From assembly GCA_041603235.1 (NCBI GenBank), contig JBFIES010000001.1:682001-746000 (forward strand): a stretch of 64,000 nucleotides of DNA, read 5' to 3'. Numbering within the stretch: position 1 is the stretch's first letter; each line of letters opens with the position of its first letter. The notes below the pieces were generated by a model that had not been told where the DNA came from, searched no databases, and was given only the letters and a program-made list of their open reading frames with translations. The DNA comes from Panacagrimonas sp041603235 (GTDB lineage: Bacteria > Pseudomonadota > Gammaproteobacteria > Nevskiales > Nevskiaceae). The position numbers and the translations under genes were made by a program. Below are positions 1-8,247 of this stretch, piece by piece.

Positions 1-474
1 GACATTGAATTTCTGAGTCGCTGCAATGAAGCGCTGCCGCGCGACCGCGATGCGGTTCTCGGTGCCTTCCAGTTGTGCCTGAAGATCACGGAACAGCGTG
101 TCTGATTTCAGGTCTGGATATCGCTCCACCACCACCATCAGGCGCGAAAGTGCCGAGGAGAGTTCGCCCTGCGCAGCGCCAAACTGATTCAGCGCCTGCG
201 GATTGTTGAGCATCTCAGGCGTCAGCTGGATGGATCCGACCTTGGCCCGCGCCTCGGTCACACCCACCAGCACGTCCTTCTCCTGCTTTGCAAAGCCTTT
301 CACCGAATTGACCAGATTGGGCACCAGATCAGCGCGGCGCTGATACTGATTCACAACTTCACCCCAGGCCGCCTTGACCTGTTCATCCTGAAGTTGGAGC
401 GTGTTGTAACCGCAACCGGAAAGGCTCAAGAGCAGCGCTACAACCACACTCAGTCGCATCATGACTTTGGACAT
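1..474 (-). CDS. LemA family lipoprotein (3' end cut by window edge)
   Basis: The first 158 codons are present and the frame stays open to base 1, so the C-terminus is missing. The protein starts with a hydrophobic signal ending in a lipobox L-S-G-C (Cys21), which suggests an inner- or outer-membrane lipoprotein. Downstream are the LemA-family hallmarks: an AAWGEV segment, then RADLVPNLVNSVKGF, then an EARAKV helix and the NPQAL/LSRLMVVVERYPDLKSD stretch. LemA proteins are membrane-anchored helical-bundle proteins whose biochemical role is not settled. The start at 474 is preceded by a good Shine-Dalgarno (GGGAG, 8 bases upstream). The family call is firm; the function is open. Confidence 0.9.
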   Translation of the reverse strand, partial: MSKVMMRLSVVVALLLSLSGCGYNTLQLQDEQVKAAWGEVVNQYQRRADLVPNLVNSVKGFAKQEKDVLVGVTEARAKVGSIQLTPEMLNNPQALNQFGAAQGELSSALSRLMVVVERYPDLKSDTLFRDLQAQLEGTENRIAVARQRFIAATQKFNV

Positions 475-574
475 GCTTCAGCTCCCTTGTTGTCCAGACT
501 TCTGTCTCGACGTTTCCAGATATTGATACTGCAAGAATGGCATCCCGATACCCATCATGCGAGCGTCTTGTCGC

Positions 575-1216
575 CTAGGCTCTGAGCAGCTTGAACGCAT
601 GATCGAGGCGTTTCTCGCGTAGCGCCGGAATGGACCACAACATGCTCAATGGCTCGATGGCCCGCGCCGCCTCGACGCCACCCATGTCTTCGGGCGACCA
701 GCCAAGCTGGCTCACAAGCTCGGCCACCGTTTTCTTGGCCGTTGCATTGTTTCCGCAGATGAACATGCTCGGTGGCCCGCCCTCAAGCTTGGGGTTGACC
801 ATCTGTTCGTGACCCACGGAATTGAATGCCTTGACGAACTGCACCACCGAAAACTCTCGTTGCAGCCGCTCCATCAACGAATCTTCCAATGAGGTGAAGA
901 AACGCAGCACGCCATCCACCGGCGCCTGATCGGCAATCGGATTGCAGGCGTCGACGACGGGCTTGTTCAACAGGTTGCTTGTACCCGCCAGGCGCAGCGC
1001 ACGATTGGCAACAGAACCGCGCACGGCCAGCACCACTACGTCGCCAAAGTTGGCGGCGTCGGCAAAACTGCCGGCACTGCTGCGCGGCGTATCTTTCAGC
1101 CAGTCCCTGAGCTTGTTGGGATCACGCGTGCCCAGCAGAACGTCGTGACCATGCCCGAGAAATCCTGCCGCCAGCGTTCTGGCCGCCGGTCCGGACCCCA
1201 GTACTCCGATTCTCAC
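575..1216 (-). CDS. NAD(P)-binding reductase, F420-oxidoreductase/NADP-oxidoreductase-like
   Basis: A 213-residue protein with an N-terminal Rossmann fold: MRIGVLGSGPAARTLAAGF, followed by a basic GTRDPNKL segment at the end of the second strand, which usually marks NADP(H) preference. The middle carries VVLAVRG and the VVDACNP and VKAFNSVG segments typical of the NADPH-dependent F420 reductase-like group, which in most proteobacteria acts on unknown substrates rather than F420. The start is GTG (1214-1216). Neighbours are LemA downstream and pgk upstream, neither suggesting a pathway. The fold call is safe; the substrate is unknown. Confidence 0.8.
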   Translation of the reverse strand: MRIGVLGSGPAARTLAAGFLGHGHDVLLGTRDPNKLRDWLKDTPRSSAGSFADAANFGDVVVLAVRGSVANRALRLAGTSNLLNKPVVDACNPIADQAPVDGVLRFFTSLEDSLMERLQREFSVVQFVKAFNSVGHEQMVNPKLEGGPPSMFICGNNATAKKTVAELVSQLGWSPEDMGGVEAARAIEPLSMLWSIPALREKRLDHAFKLLRA

Positions 1217-1333
1217 GACCTGCTTTCCATGCGCAATCCCTGACCAAAAGGCAAAACCAACCTTAGCCCGAAATGCATTCCTGTGGGTCAGCCCCGGCGT
1301 CCAGCTCCATCAGGGCTGACACACCGCCGCGCG

Positions 1334-2521
1334 CTATGCCGACTTGGCGCGCTGCTCCAATGCCTCAATCGCTGGCAGGGTCTTACCTTCCAGAAATTCG
1401 AGGAAGGCACCGCCGGCCGTCGAGATATAGCCCACGTCCTTGGAAATTTCGAACTTGCTGATCGCCGCTACGGTGTCACCGCCACCGGCAATCGACATTG
1501 CACTGGAGGCCGCAATGGCTTCTGACAAGACTTTGGTGCCGTGCGAAAAGGCGTCGAACTCAAACACGCCAAGCGGGCCATTCCAGACAATGGTTCCGGC
1601 CTTGTGCATGATCGCCGCGAGGGTCTTGGCCGTGGCGGGCCCCACATCCAGAATCAGGTCATCTGCAGCCACGTCCTTGGCTGCCTTTACCGTGCCGGTG
1701 GCATCCGCCGAGAATTCCTTGGCTGTCACCACGTCAGTCGGGATGGGTACCGATGCGCCGCGCTTTTCCATTTTCTCGATGATCCGCCGCGCTTCCGGGA
1801 CCAGATCCGGCTCTGCCAGCGACTTGCCGATGGGCAGACCCATTGCCAGCAGGAAGGTATTGGCGATGCCCCCACCCACGACCAGCTGGTCCACCTTGTC
1901 AGCCAGGGCATCAAGGATGGTCAGCTTGGTTGAAACCTTGGAACCACCGACGATGGCAACCAGCGGCTTGGCCGGTTGATGCAAAGCCTTGCCGAGTGCT
2001 TCAAGTTCGGCGGCAACCAGCGGGCCGGCGCAGGCTACGTCAGCCTTGAGGGCAATGCCATGCGTGGTGGCCTGCGCCCGATGTGAGGTGCCAAACGCAT
2101 CATTGGCATACACATCGCACAGTGCCGCCATCTTCGCGGAGAGTTCCTCATTGTTCTTCTTCTCTCCAACATTGCCGCGGCAGTTTTCCAGCAGCACGAC
2201 CTGACCGGGCTGAACCTCAAAGCCACCGTCAACCCAATCTGCAATCAGCGGAACGCTCTGCCCCAGCAGGGCCTCGAGCCGCTTGGCGATGGGCGCCAGA
2301 GAATCCTCCGGCTTCAGCTCACCCTCAACCGGACGCCCCAGATGGGAGGTCACCATGACCGCAGCACCCTTTTCCAGAGCCATCTGAATGCCCGGAAGTG
2401 ATGCACGAATGCGCGAATCGTCCGTGATCGCACCCTGATCATCCTGCGGCACGTTGAGATCGGCGCGAATGAAGACACGCTTGTTCTTGAGATCGAGATC
2501 GGAAAGGCGCAGAAAATTCAT
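1334..2521 (-). CDS. pgk: Phosphoglycerate kinase
   Basis: Cytosolic glycolytic/gluconeogenic enzyme that interconverts 1,3-bisphosphoglycerate + ADP and 3-phosphoglycerate + ATP. The 395-residue length is normal. Visible family signatures are the N-terminal RADLNVPQDD substrate loop, SHLGRP around residue 60, the hinge/nucleotide segment VGGSKVSTKL, the WNGPLGVFE motif, and the C-terminal GGGDTVAA phosphate-binding loop. It lies downstream of gap in the same direction, separated by a strong terminator hairpin (2563-2602), so gap transcripts may largely end before pgk. Confidence 0.97.
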   Translation of the reverse strand: MNFLRLSDLDLKNKRVFIRADLNVPQDDQGAITDDSRIRASLPGIQMALEKGAAVMVTSHLGRPVEGELKPEDSLAPIAKRLEALLGQSVPLIADWVDGGFEVQPGQVVLLENCRGNVGEKKNNEELSAKMAALCDVYANDAFGTSHRAQATTHGIALKADVACAGPLVAAELEALGKALHQPAKPLVAIVGGSKVSTKLTILDALADKVDQLVVGGGIANTFLLAMGLPIGKSLAEPDLVPEARRIIEKMEKRGASVPIPTDVVTAKEFSADATGTVKAAKDVAADDLILDVGPATAKTLAAIMHKAGTIVWNGPLGVFEFDAFSHGTKVLSEAIAASSAMSIAGGGDTVAAISKFEISKDVGYISTAGGAFLEFLEGKTLPAIEALEQRAKSA

Positions 2522-2562
2522 GCTTGAAACTCCGTAACCATGTTGGTTCGCTAGAAAAGAAA

Positions 2563-2602
2563 AAGGGAATCGGAAATCGTCAGGACGATCTCCGATTCCC
2601 TT
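2563..2602 (-). terminator. Rho-independent terminator between gap and pgk
   Basis: An inverted repeat with arms 2563-2581 and 2584-2602, 19 base pairs with one mismatch and almost no loop (AG). Read on the minus strand it is followed by TTTTCTTTTC, giving a typical intrinsic terminator after the gap stop codon and before the pgk start. Confidence 0.8.
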
Positions 2603-2624
2603 CCTGAAACAAGGTGACTACTGC

Positions 2625-3629
2625 TTAGGAAGCAGCGATCACGAGCGCCATTTCAACGCACTTGTTGGAATAGCCCCACTCATTGTCGTACCAGCTGACG
2701 AGCTTGACGAAGGTGGAATCCAGCGCGATACCCGCCTCGGCGTCAAAAATCGAGGTGCGTGCATCACCGCGGAAATCCGTGGCCACAACCTTGTCCTCGG
2801 TATAGCCGAGAACGCCCTTGAGCGCGCCTTCACTCTGCGCCTTGATCTCGGCCTTGATCTCTTCGTAGGTCGCCGGCTTTTCCAGATCAGCGGTCAGGTC
2901 CACCACCGACACATCAGAGGTCGGAATACGGAAGGACATGCCGGTGAGCTTCTTGTTGAGCTCGGGAATCACAACACCCACAGCCTTGGCAGCACCGGTG
3001 CTGGAAGGGATGATGTTTTCCAGAATGCCGCGTCCGCCGCGCCAGTCTTTCTGGCTCGGGCCATCGACCGTCTTCTGCGTTGCAGTGGCGGCGTGAACCG
3101 TGGTCATCAGGCCGCGCTTGATGCCCCACTTGTCATTGATGACTTTGGCCAGCGGCGCCAGGCAGTTGGTGGTGCAGGACGCGTTGGAAATGATGGCCTG
3201 GCCGGCATAGGTGGCGTGGTTGACGCCAAAGACGAACATCGGGGTGTCGTCCTTGGAAGGCGCAGACATGATGACCTTCTTGGCGCCGGCATCAATGTGC
3301 TTCTGCGCGGTTTCCTTGGTCAGGAACAAGCCGGTGGACTCGATCACCACGTCAGCGTCCACATCGCCCCACTTCAGGTTGGCAGGATCGCGTTCCTGGG
3401 TCAGGCGGATGGTCTTGCCATTGACGATCAGCGCGCCGTCCTTGACCGAAACTTCGCCCTGAAAACGCCCGTGCACGGAGTCGTACTGAAGCATGTAGGC
3501 AAGATAATCGGGATCAAGCAGATCATTGATGCCTACGATCTCGACATCGCTGCCAAAGTTCTGCACCGCCGCACGCAAGACATTGCGACCGATGCGTCCA
3601 AAACCATTGATGCCAACCTTGACTGTCAT
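2625..3629 (-). CDS. gap: Glyceraldehyde-3-phosphate dehydrogenase, type I
   Basis: Phosphorylating GAPDH of glycolysis/gluconeogenesis, 334 residues. The Rossmann motif NGFGRIGR is at residues 8-15, Asp36 follows in INDLLD (NAD-preferring type), and the catalytic Cys152 sits in SNASCTTNCLAP. The C-terminal WYDNEWGYS signature is intact. It stands between tkt and pgk on the same strand, an arrangement common in proteobacterial glycolytic/Calvin-type clusters. A terminator hairpin follows its stop codon. Confidence 0.97.
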   Translation of the reverse strand: MTVKVGINGFGRIGRNVLRAAVQNFGSDVEIVGINDLLDPDYLAYMLQYDSVHGRFQGEVSVKDGALIVNGKTIRLTQERDPANLKWGDVDADVVIESTGLFLTKETAQKHIDAGAKKVIMSAPSKDDTPMFVFGVNHATYAGQAIISNASCTTNCLAPLAKVINDKWGIKRGLMTTVHAATATQKTVDGPSQKDWRGGRGILENIIPSSTGAAKAVGVVIPELNKKLTGMSFRIPTSDVSVVDLTADLEKPATYEEIKAEIKAQSEGALKGVLGYTEDKVVATDFRGDARTSIFDAEAGIALDSTFVKLVSWYDNEWGYSNKCVEMALVIAAS

Positions 3630-3704
3630 ATCTCTGTCCTCAATATTCCGTTCAAATCAAAAAATCAGGTGTTGCCGAGCCCGGCAACTCAATGTGACCG
3701 CGAA

Positions 3705-5702
3705 TCAGCCGAGCAATCTTTCGACTGCCGCCACCACGCCGTCCACCGTCAGACCAAAGTGTTCAAATACCGCCGAAGCAGGTGCGGACTCACCAAAGCT
3801 GTCTACACCCATCACCTCACCGGCGTCACCAACAAAGCCGCGCCAATACAGGGTCACCCCGGCTTCAACGGCAAGACGTGCCTTGAGTCCCTTGGGAAGA
3901 ACCGAGTCGCGGTAGCTCGCATCCTGACGCAGGAAGCGTTCTGCGCAGGGCATCGACACAACACGAACCGCCTTGCCTTCAGCAGCGAGCTTGCGCACCG
4001 CATCCATCGCCAGTGAAACCTCGGAACCCGTGGCGATAATCAGTGCCTGCGGCGCAGTGTCCGGTTCGTGCAAGACGTAACCGCCGCGCAGCACGCCTTC
4101 GATGTGCCCATCGTCATGCCGTTGTGGCGGCAGGTTCTGGCGGCTCAGGGCCAGTACAGCAGGCCCGTCAGTTCGCTCGATAGCCGCACGCCAGGCCAGC
4201 GCCGTCTCGTATGCATCAGCCGGACGCCAGGTTTCCATGTTCGGAATCAGGCGCAGGCTGGACACGTGTTCCACAGCCTGATGGGTCGGCCCGTCTTCGC
4301 CCAGACCGATGGAGTCGTGGGTAAACACGAAGATCGAGCGCAGCTTCATCAGCGCTGCCATGCGCACTGCGTTTCTCGCGTAATCCGAGAAGACCAGGAA
4401 TGTTCCGCCGAAGGGGATCAGGCCGCCGTGCAGGGCAATGCCATTCATGGCTGCGGCCATGCCGAACTCGCGAACGCCGTAATACAAATAATTGCCTGCG
4501 GCGTTGCCGGCGCCGGAAGGCTCCGCACCTTTCCAAAGAGTCAGGTTGGACCCCGTCAGGTCCGCAGATCCGCCGAGCATCTCGGGAAGCTTGGGCGCAA
4601 TGACATTGAGTACATTCTGCGATGCCTTGCGAGTCGCAACCGGGGCGTCATTAGCGGCCAGCGCAGTGAGCGCTTCGCCTGCAATCTCCGCCCAGTTTTC
4701 AGGCAGACGGCCCTCGGTGCGCCGCATGAACTCGCTCGCCAATTCCGGGTGGGCCAGCGCGTAGTCCTTGAACAGAGCTTTCCAGCGAGTGGAGCGCTCC
4801 GCGCCAGCAACCCGGGCATCCCAGCTTGCGCGAATCTCGTCCGGGATATGGAAGGGCTCGTGCGGCCACTTCAGGGTCTGCCGTGCAAGCGCAATTTCTT
4901 CCGCGCCCAGCGGCGCGCCATGTGAACTTTCCTTGCCCTGCTTGTTGGGCGAGCCAAAACCAATGATGGTCTTGCAGCAAATCAGCGTGGGCTTGTCAGC
5001 CGAAGCCCGTGCAGTGTCGAGCGCAGTGGCAACTTCTGCCGCGTCATGACCATTGACGTTACGCACCACTTCCCAGCCGTAGGATTCAAAACGGGCGGGC
5101 GTGTCGTCTCCAAACCAGTCGTGGACTTCGCCGTCGATGGAAATGCTGTTGTCGTCATAAAGGACGATCAGTTTGCCCAAGCCCAACACCCCTGCCAGCG
5201 AGCAGGCTTCGTGCGAAATGCCTTCCATCAGGCAACCATCGCCCACGAAAACGTAGGTGTGGTGATCCACCAGCGGGAAATTTTCGCGGTTGAACTGAGC
5301 CGCCAGAACGCGCTCGGCGATCGCCATGCCGACCGCATTGCCCAGACCCTGCCCGAGCGGGCCGGTGGTGGTTTCCACGCCCGGGGTCAGACCCAGTTCG
5401 GGGTGACCCGGCGTCTTCGAGTGCAGCTGACGAAAATTCTTGAGGTCGTCGATCGACAGGTCGTAACCGGTCAGATGCAGCAAGGCATACAGCAGCATCG
5501 ATCCGTGACCATTGGAGACGACGAAACGATCCCGGTTGAACCAGTTTGGATCGTTGGGATCGTGGCTGAGGTAGTCGTTCCACAGCACTTCGGCGATATC
5601 GGCCATGCCCATGGGCATGCCGGGGTGTCCGGAATTGGCTTTCTGGACAGCGTCCATGGCCAGCGCGCGGATGGCGTTTGCAAGGTCAGGACGGTGGCTC
5701 AT
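3705..5702 (-). CDS. tkt: Transketolase
   Basis: A thiamine-diphosphate enzyme of the non-oxidative pentose phosphate pathway that transfers two-carbon ketol units between sugar phosphates. The 665-residue length is standard. Visible are the N-terminal ANSGHPGMPMG segment, the ThDP/Mg motif beginning GDGCLMEG near residue 154, HGAPLG near residue 260, and in the pyrimidine domain REFGMAAAMNG and the HDSIGLGEDGPTHQ stretch. It is first of the tkt-gap-pgk group, 76 bases upstream of gap. No phosphoribulokinase or RuBisCO gene is in view, so nothing here shows a Calvin cycle. Confidence 0.97.
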   Translation of the reverse strand: MSHRPDLANAIRALAMDAVQKANSGHPGMPMGMADIAEVLWNDYLSHDPNDPNWFNRDRFVVSNGHGSMLLYALLHLTGYDLSIDDLKNFRQLHSKTPGHPELGLTPGVETTTGPLGQGLGNAVGMAIAERVLAAQFNRENFPLVDHHTYVFVGDGCLMEGISHEACSLAGVLGLGKLIVLYDDNSISIDGEVHDWFGDDTPARFESYGWEVVRNVNGHDAAEVATALDTARASADKPTLICCKTIIGFGSPNKQGKESSHGAPLGAEEIALARQTLKWPHEPFHIPDEIRASWDARVAGAERSTRWKALFKDYALAHPELASEFMRRTEGRLPENWAEIAGEALTALAANDAPVATRKASQNVLNVIAPKLPEMLGGSADLTGSNLTLWKGAEPSGAGNAAGNYLYYGVREFGMAAAMNGIALHGGLIPFGGTFLVFSDYARNAVRMAALMKLRSIFVFTHDSIGLGEDGPTHQAVEHVSSLRLIPNMETWRPADAYETALAWRAAIERTDGPAVLALSRQNLPPQRHDDGHIEGVLRGGYVLHEPDTAPQALIIATGSEVSLAMDAVRKLAAEGKAVRVVSMPCAERFLRQDASYRDSVLPKGLKARLAVEAGVTLYWRGFVGDAGEVMGVDSFGESAPASAVFEHFGLTVDGVVAAVERLLG

Positions 5703-5781
5703 CGTCAGGCTCTTAAGTTGGATAGGCCGGCAGACACGAGTTCGCTCGCATCACGATCCGGTGGTGCAACGTAAAACATAA

Positions 5782-5806
5782 GGGCCTGATCGCTAGGATC
5801 AGGCCC
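5782..5806 (-). terminator. Terminator after rpoZ
   Basis: A perfect 10-bp inverted repeat GGGCCTGATC / GATCAGGCCC with a 5-base loop, followed on the minus strand by TTATGTTTTA. It lies between the rpoZ stop and the tkt start and would separate the two transcripts. Confidence 0.7.
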
Positions 5807-5817
5807 CGGTCATTTCT

Positions 5818-6081
5818 TTACAGGTCGTAGCTGGGGTCCAGCGGCTCAAGATCAACATGCGGCTGCTGAATGGCAGGAAGGTCCTGCTCCGCGAGCACTT
5901 CGGTGCCGACAAAACCGTCAGAGATCTCACGCAGTGAGAGCACGGTCGACTTGTGATTGGCCCAAGGCAGCTTTGCATCTGCACCGCGGGCAAGCTGACG
6001 GGCACGCTTGGCAGCGACCAGGGTCAGCTCAAATTGGTTGGGGATTCGATCCAGGCAATCTTCAACTGTGACTCGGGCCAT
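5818..6081 (-). CDS. rpoZ: RNA polymerase omega subunit
   Basis: An 87-residue omega subunit, which helps assemble and stabilise core RNA polymerase. It begins MARVTVEDCLDRIPNQFEL, continues with LVAAKRARQLARGA and a KSTVLSLREI segment, and ends in an acidic tail, all typical of RpoZ. The open frame extends further upstream to 6213, but the omega family starts at MARVTVEDC, so I place the start at 6081. It follows gmk (start 6915), the usual gmk-rpoZ order; about 200 bases between them hold nothing I recognise. Confidence 0.95.
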   Translation of the reverse strand: MARVTVEDCLDRIPNQFELTLVAAKRARQLARGADAKLPWANHKSTVLSLREISDGFVGTEVLAEQDLPAIQQPHVDLEPLDPSYDL

Positions 6082-6282
6082 GGGGCACTCGGGCGAAAAA
6101 AAGGGCGCGAAGTGTAGCCGAAATGCGGTCCGCTTAGCTACTACAGAAGGCAGTAGGGGCAGCGCAAATCTCTGCAAATCAACTGCTTGCCCAACTCCGT
6201 TCAGAAACAGCAACGCGCGCAGAAGGCCCTTGTCTTCCCCGCTTTTCCGCGAGAGCCGCTGTCAGCCGCCCCTGGCTGGCCG

Positions 6283-6915
6283 CTAATCTGTCAGCTCGCT
6301 GATGAGTTCGGCATGCCGTTCAAGCTGAGCGGCCAACTCCAGCTTGGGCGCGACGAACAGGGCGCACAGTTCTTGCAGCGCCAGATCAAAATCTTCATTG
6401 ACGATCAGGCTGTCGTACTCGGCGTGATGCGACATCTCATCCTTGGCCGACGCCATGCGCGCTGCGATGGTGGCCTCATCATCCTGCCCACGGCCACGCA
6501 GGCGGCGACGCAGTTCATCCAGCGAGGGCGGCAGAATAAATATTGACCGCGCCTGCGGCGCCGTTTTCCTCACTTGCTGGGCACCCTGCCAGTCAATGTC
6601 CAGAATCACATCCACCCCGGCCGAAAGCAGATCCTCTGTCCACTGGCGGCCCGTGCCGTACCGCCGTCCGAAGACATTGGCATGCTCCAGAAAGGCATCG
6701 CGCTCGATCATCGACAGGAACTGCGCATCATCAACGAAGTGATAGTGCGTGCCTTCCACTTCTCCCGGACGCGGTGCACGCGTGGTGTAGGACACCGATA
6801 TGGCGGCGGCATGCCCCATCTCGGCAAGCCGAGACACCAGTGCTCGGGTCAGGCTGGTTTTGCCGCCCCCGGAAGGTGCAGAGACGATGTAGAGATGACC
6901 CGGCTGATTTGACAT
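6283..6915 (-). CDS. gmk: Guanylate kinase
   Basis: Phosphorylates GMP to GDP with ATP. The 210-residue protein has the P-loop SAPSGGGKTSL at its N-terminus, then the GMP-binding region with YTTRAPRPGE and GTHYHFVD, and DIDWQGAQQVR followed by the FILPPSLDELRRRL lid region. It lies 59 bases after the last gene of the meta-cleavage operon on the same strand, so some read-through from that operon into gmk is possible, though it should also have its own promoter. Confidence 0.96.
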   Translation of the reverse strand: MSNQPGHLYIVSAPSGGGKTSLTRALVSRLAEMGHAAAISVSYTTRAPRPGEVEGTHYHFVDDAQFLSMIERDAFLEHANVFGRRYGTGRQWTEDLLSAGVDVILDIDWQGAQQVRKTAPQARSIFILPPSLDELRRRLRGRGQDDEATIAARMASAKDEMSHHAEYDSLIVNEDFDLALQELCALFVAPKLELAAQLERHAELISELTD

Positions 6916-6974
6916 GCCGAGAGTTTAACGACGTCGCCGACGCGCCGCGACGATGACCGCAGGGACGAGCCGGA

Positions 6975-7409
6975 TTACGGTGCGAGCGCCTGCTGCGCCT
7001 GTTCCGCGCGCGCCTTGACCTCCGCTGCGCGCAGGACGCTGGCCGGCGTGCCGCCAATGGCCCAGTCTTCTGGCGCAATAGGCCAACAGCCGCCGCGCAC
7101 CAGTTTGCGTTCGGCGCCCAGAATCTTGACCACGAGATTTGTAAATCCCGTCAGCAAACGCTGGCGCTCCTCAACAGGTCGCCCAAGCAGAACCAGGAAA
7201 TGAAAGTACGGCGCTTCCGGAGCGCCTTTGCTGACCAGGCGCCCGCCCACCGCCATCATGGATGGCTTGTGCAGATGAATGAATACACGAATGCGCTCAA
7301 GCGGGCTCTTCAACACATCGGCATACAGTTGCGTGGCTTCAAGCAACAACTGTTCGCACTGCTGGTCCGAGTAGCTGTCTTCGGTCAGATGAAATTCGAG
7401 TATCGGCAT
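6975..7409 (-). CDS. Tautomerase-superfamily protein, last gene of the meta-cleavage operon
   Basis: A 144-residue protein that begins MPILEFHL, giving the N-terminal Pro1 (after Met removal) on a beta strand that is the catalytic base in 4-oxalocrotonate tautomerase relatives. The length suggests a double-module member rather than the short ~62-residue form. The segment SPLERIRVFIH resembles the second-strand Arg motif of tautomerases, and a later PYFHFLVLLGRPVEERQRL stretch looks like the start of a second beta-alpha unit. The operon also encodes an authentic 4-oxalocrotonate tautomerase, so this one may act on a different intermediate. The superfamily is likely; the substrate is not known. 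Confidence 0.65.
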   Translation of the reverse strand: MPILEFHLTEDSYSDQQCEQLLLEATQLYADVLKSPLERIRVFIHLHKPSMMAVGGRLVSKGAPEAPYFHFLVLLGRPVEERQRLLTGFTNLVVKILGAERKLVRGGCWPIAPEDWAIGGTPASVLRAAEVKARAEQAQQALAP

Positions 7410-7478
7410 GTGCTCTTCCGTGAATTAACCAAATTGGGCCCTAATAACCAACTTGCCAAATCAAGCTGATCTACAGCG

Positions 7479-8234
7479 TCACGGCAGGCCTTTTCGCCGC
7501 CCCGCATCCATAAACAAGGTACCGCCGGCAAGTGCATCGGCCTCCGGCGCAAGCAGCATCTCAACACCCCAGGCAATCTGCTCGACCGTGGTGAAGGCGC
7601 TAATCGCTGATTCCTTCTTCATCTCTGCCAGAACATCGTCTGCCGTAATGCCATCACGCTCAGCTCTTGATTGCGCGACCCGGCGCAGCCGATCGGTATC
7701 CGCCGGGCCTGGCGCCACCAGGTGCGCGGTCACGCCTCGATCACCATAGGCCCAGGAATACTGACGGATCAGGTTGGCCAAGGCAGCATTGCAGACACCC
7801 GCGGTTGCCGCATAGGCCGTTGGCTCAAATCCGTAGTGACCGCCAATGGCAATCAGGCGGGAGCCGCTCACCAGATTCTTGTCTACCGCTCGCACCAGTC
7901 GCATCATGCCGCCGACCTTGATATTCACGGCCTCGACAACCGCCTCGGTCGGCGCACTGAGCACCCCGCCGGCGGTGGTCACCCCAGGGCCGTGGACAAT
8001 CATGCGCACCACGTCAGTGCCGACCGCCCCTTTGATGGCTTCAATGGCCGCATCCTGAGAAATATCCGCCGCGCAGGCTTCAATGCCTTGGGCCGACGCG
8101 GTGAGCCCTTTCAGGGAATCAACCGACCGTGCCACGGCCAGGACGCGCAAACCGCGTCCCGCCAGGCGACGGGCAATCACCTGCCCCATCGCCCCCGTGG
8201 CACCTACCAGAACGACACACTCTGACTGGCTCAT
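7479..8234 (-). CDS. Short-chain dehydrogenase/reductase in the meta-cleavage operon
   Basis: A 251-residue SDR. The cofactor loop is VGATGAMGQVIARRL (a GxxGxxG variant), the third strand has the HGPG segment where NNAG is usual, and the C-terminal half carries LVAPGPADTDRL after the active-site helix. The usual YxxxK is only partly recognisable: the GGHYGFEPTAYAATAGVCNAAL stretch has Tyr and then Ala-Ala-Thr, with no Lys four residues on. It may therefore be a divergent or catalytically altered SDR. It starts 13 bases after the catechol dioxygenase stop, so it is co-transcribed with the ring-cleavage genes. Confidence 0.75.
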   Translation of the reverse strand: MSQSECVVLVGATGAMGQVIARRLAGRGLRVLAVARSVDSLKGLTASAQGIEACAADISQDAAIEAIKGAVGTDVVRMIVHGPGVTTAGGVLSAPTEAVVEAVNIKVGGMMRLVRAVDKNLVSGSRLIAIGGHYGFEPTAYAATAGVCNAALANLIRQYSWAYGDRGVTAHLVAPGPADTDRLRRVAQSRAERDGITADDVLAEMKKESAISAFTTVEQIAWGVEMLLAPEADALAGGTLFMDAGRRKGLP

Positions 8235-8247
8235 TCGGATACCCGCA

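Noticed and set aside
3705..5702. Calvin-cycle operon suggested by tkt-gap-pgk
   Set aside because: No phosphoribulokinase, RuBisCO or CbbR is in the window; the three enzymes serve glycolysis and the pentose phosphate pathway equally well.
8215..8245. GATACCCGCATCAGGTC near the SDR start, resembling the GATAC-N7-GTATC operator
   Set aside because: The right half reads GGTC instead of GTAT, the spacing differs, and it lies inside the operon between coupled genes.
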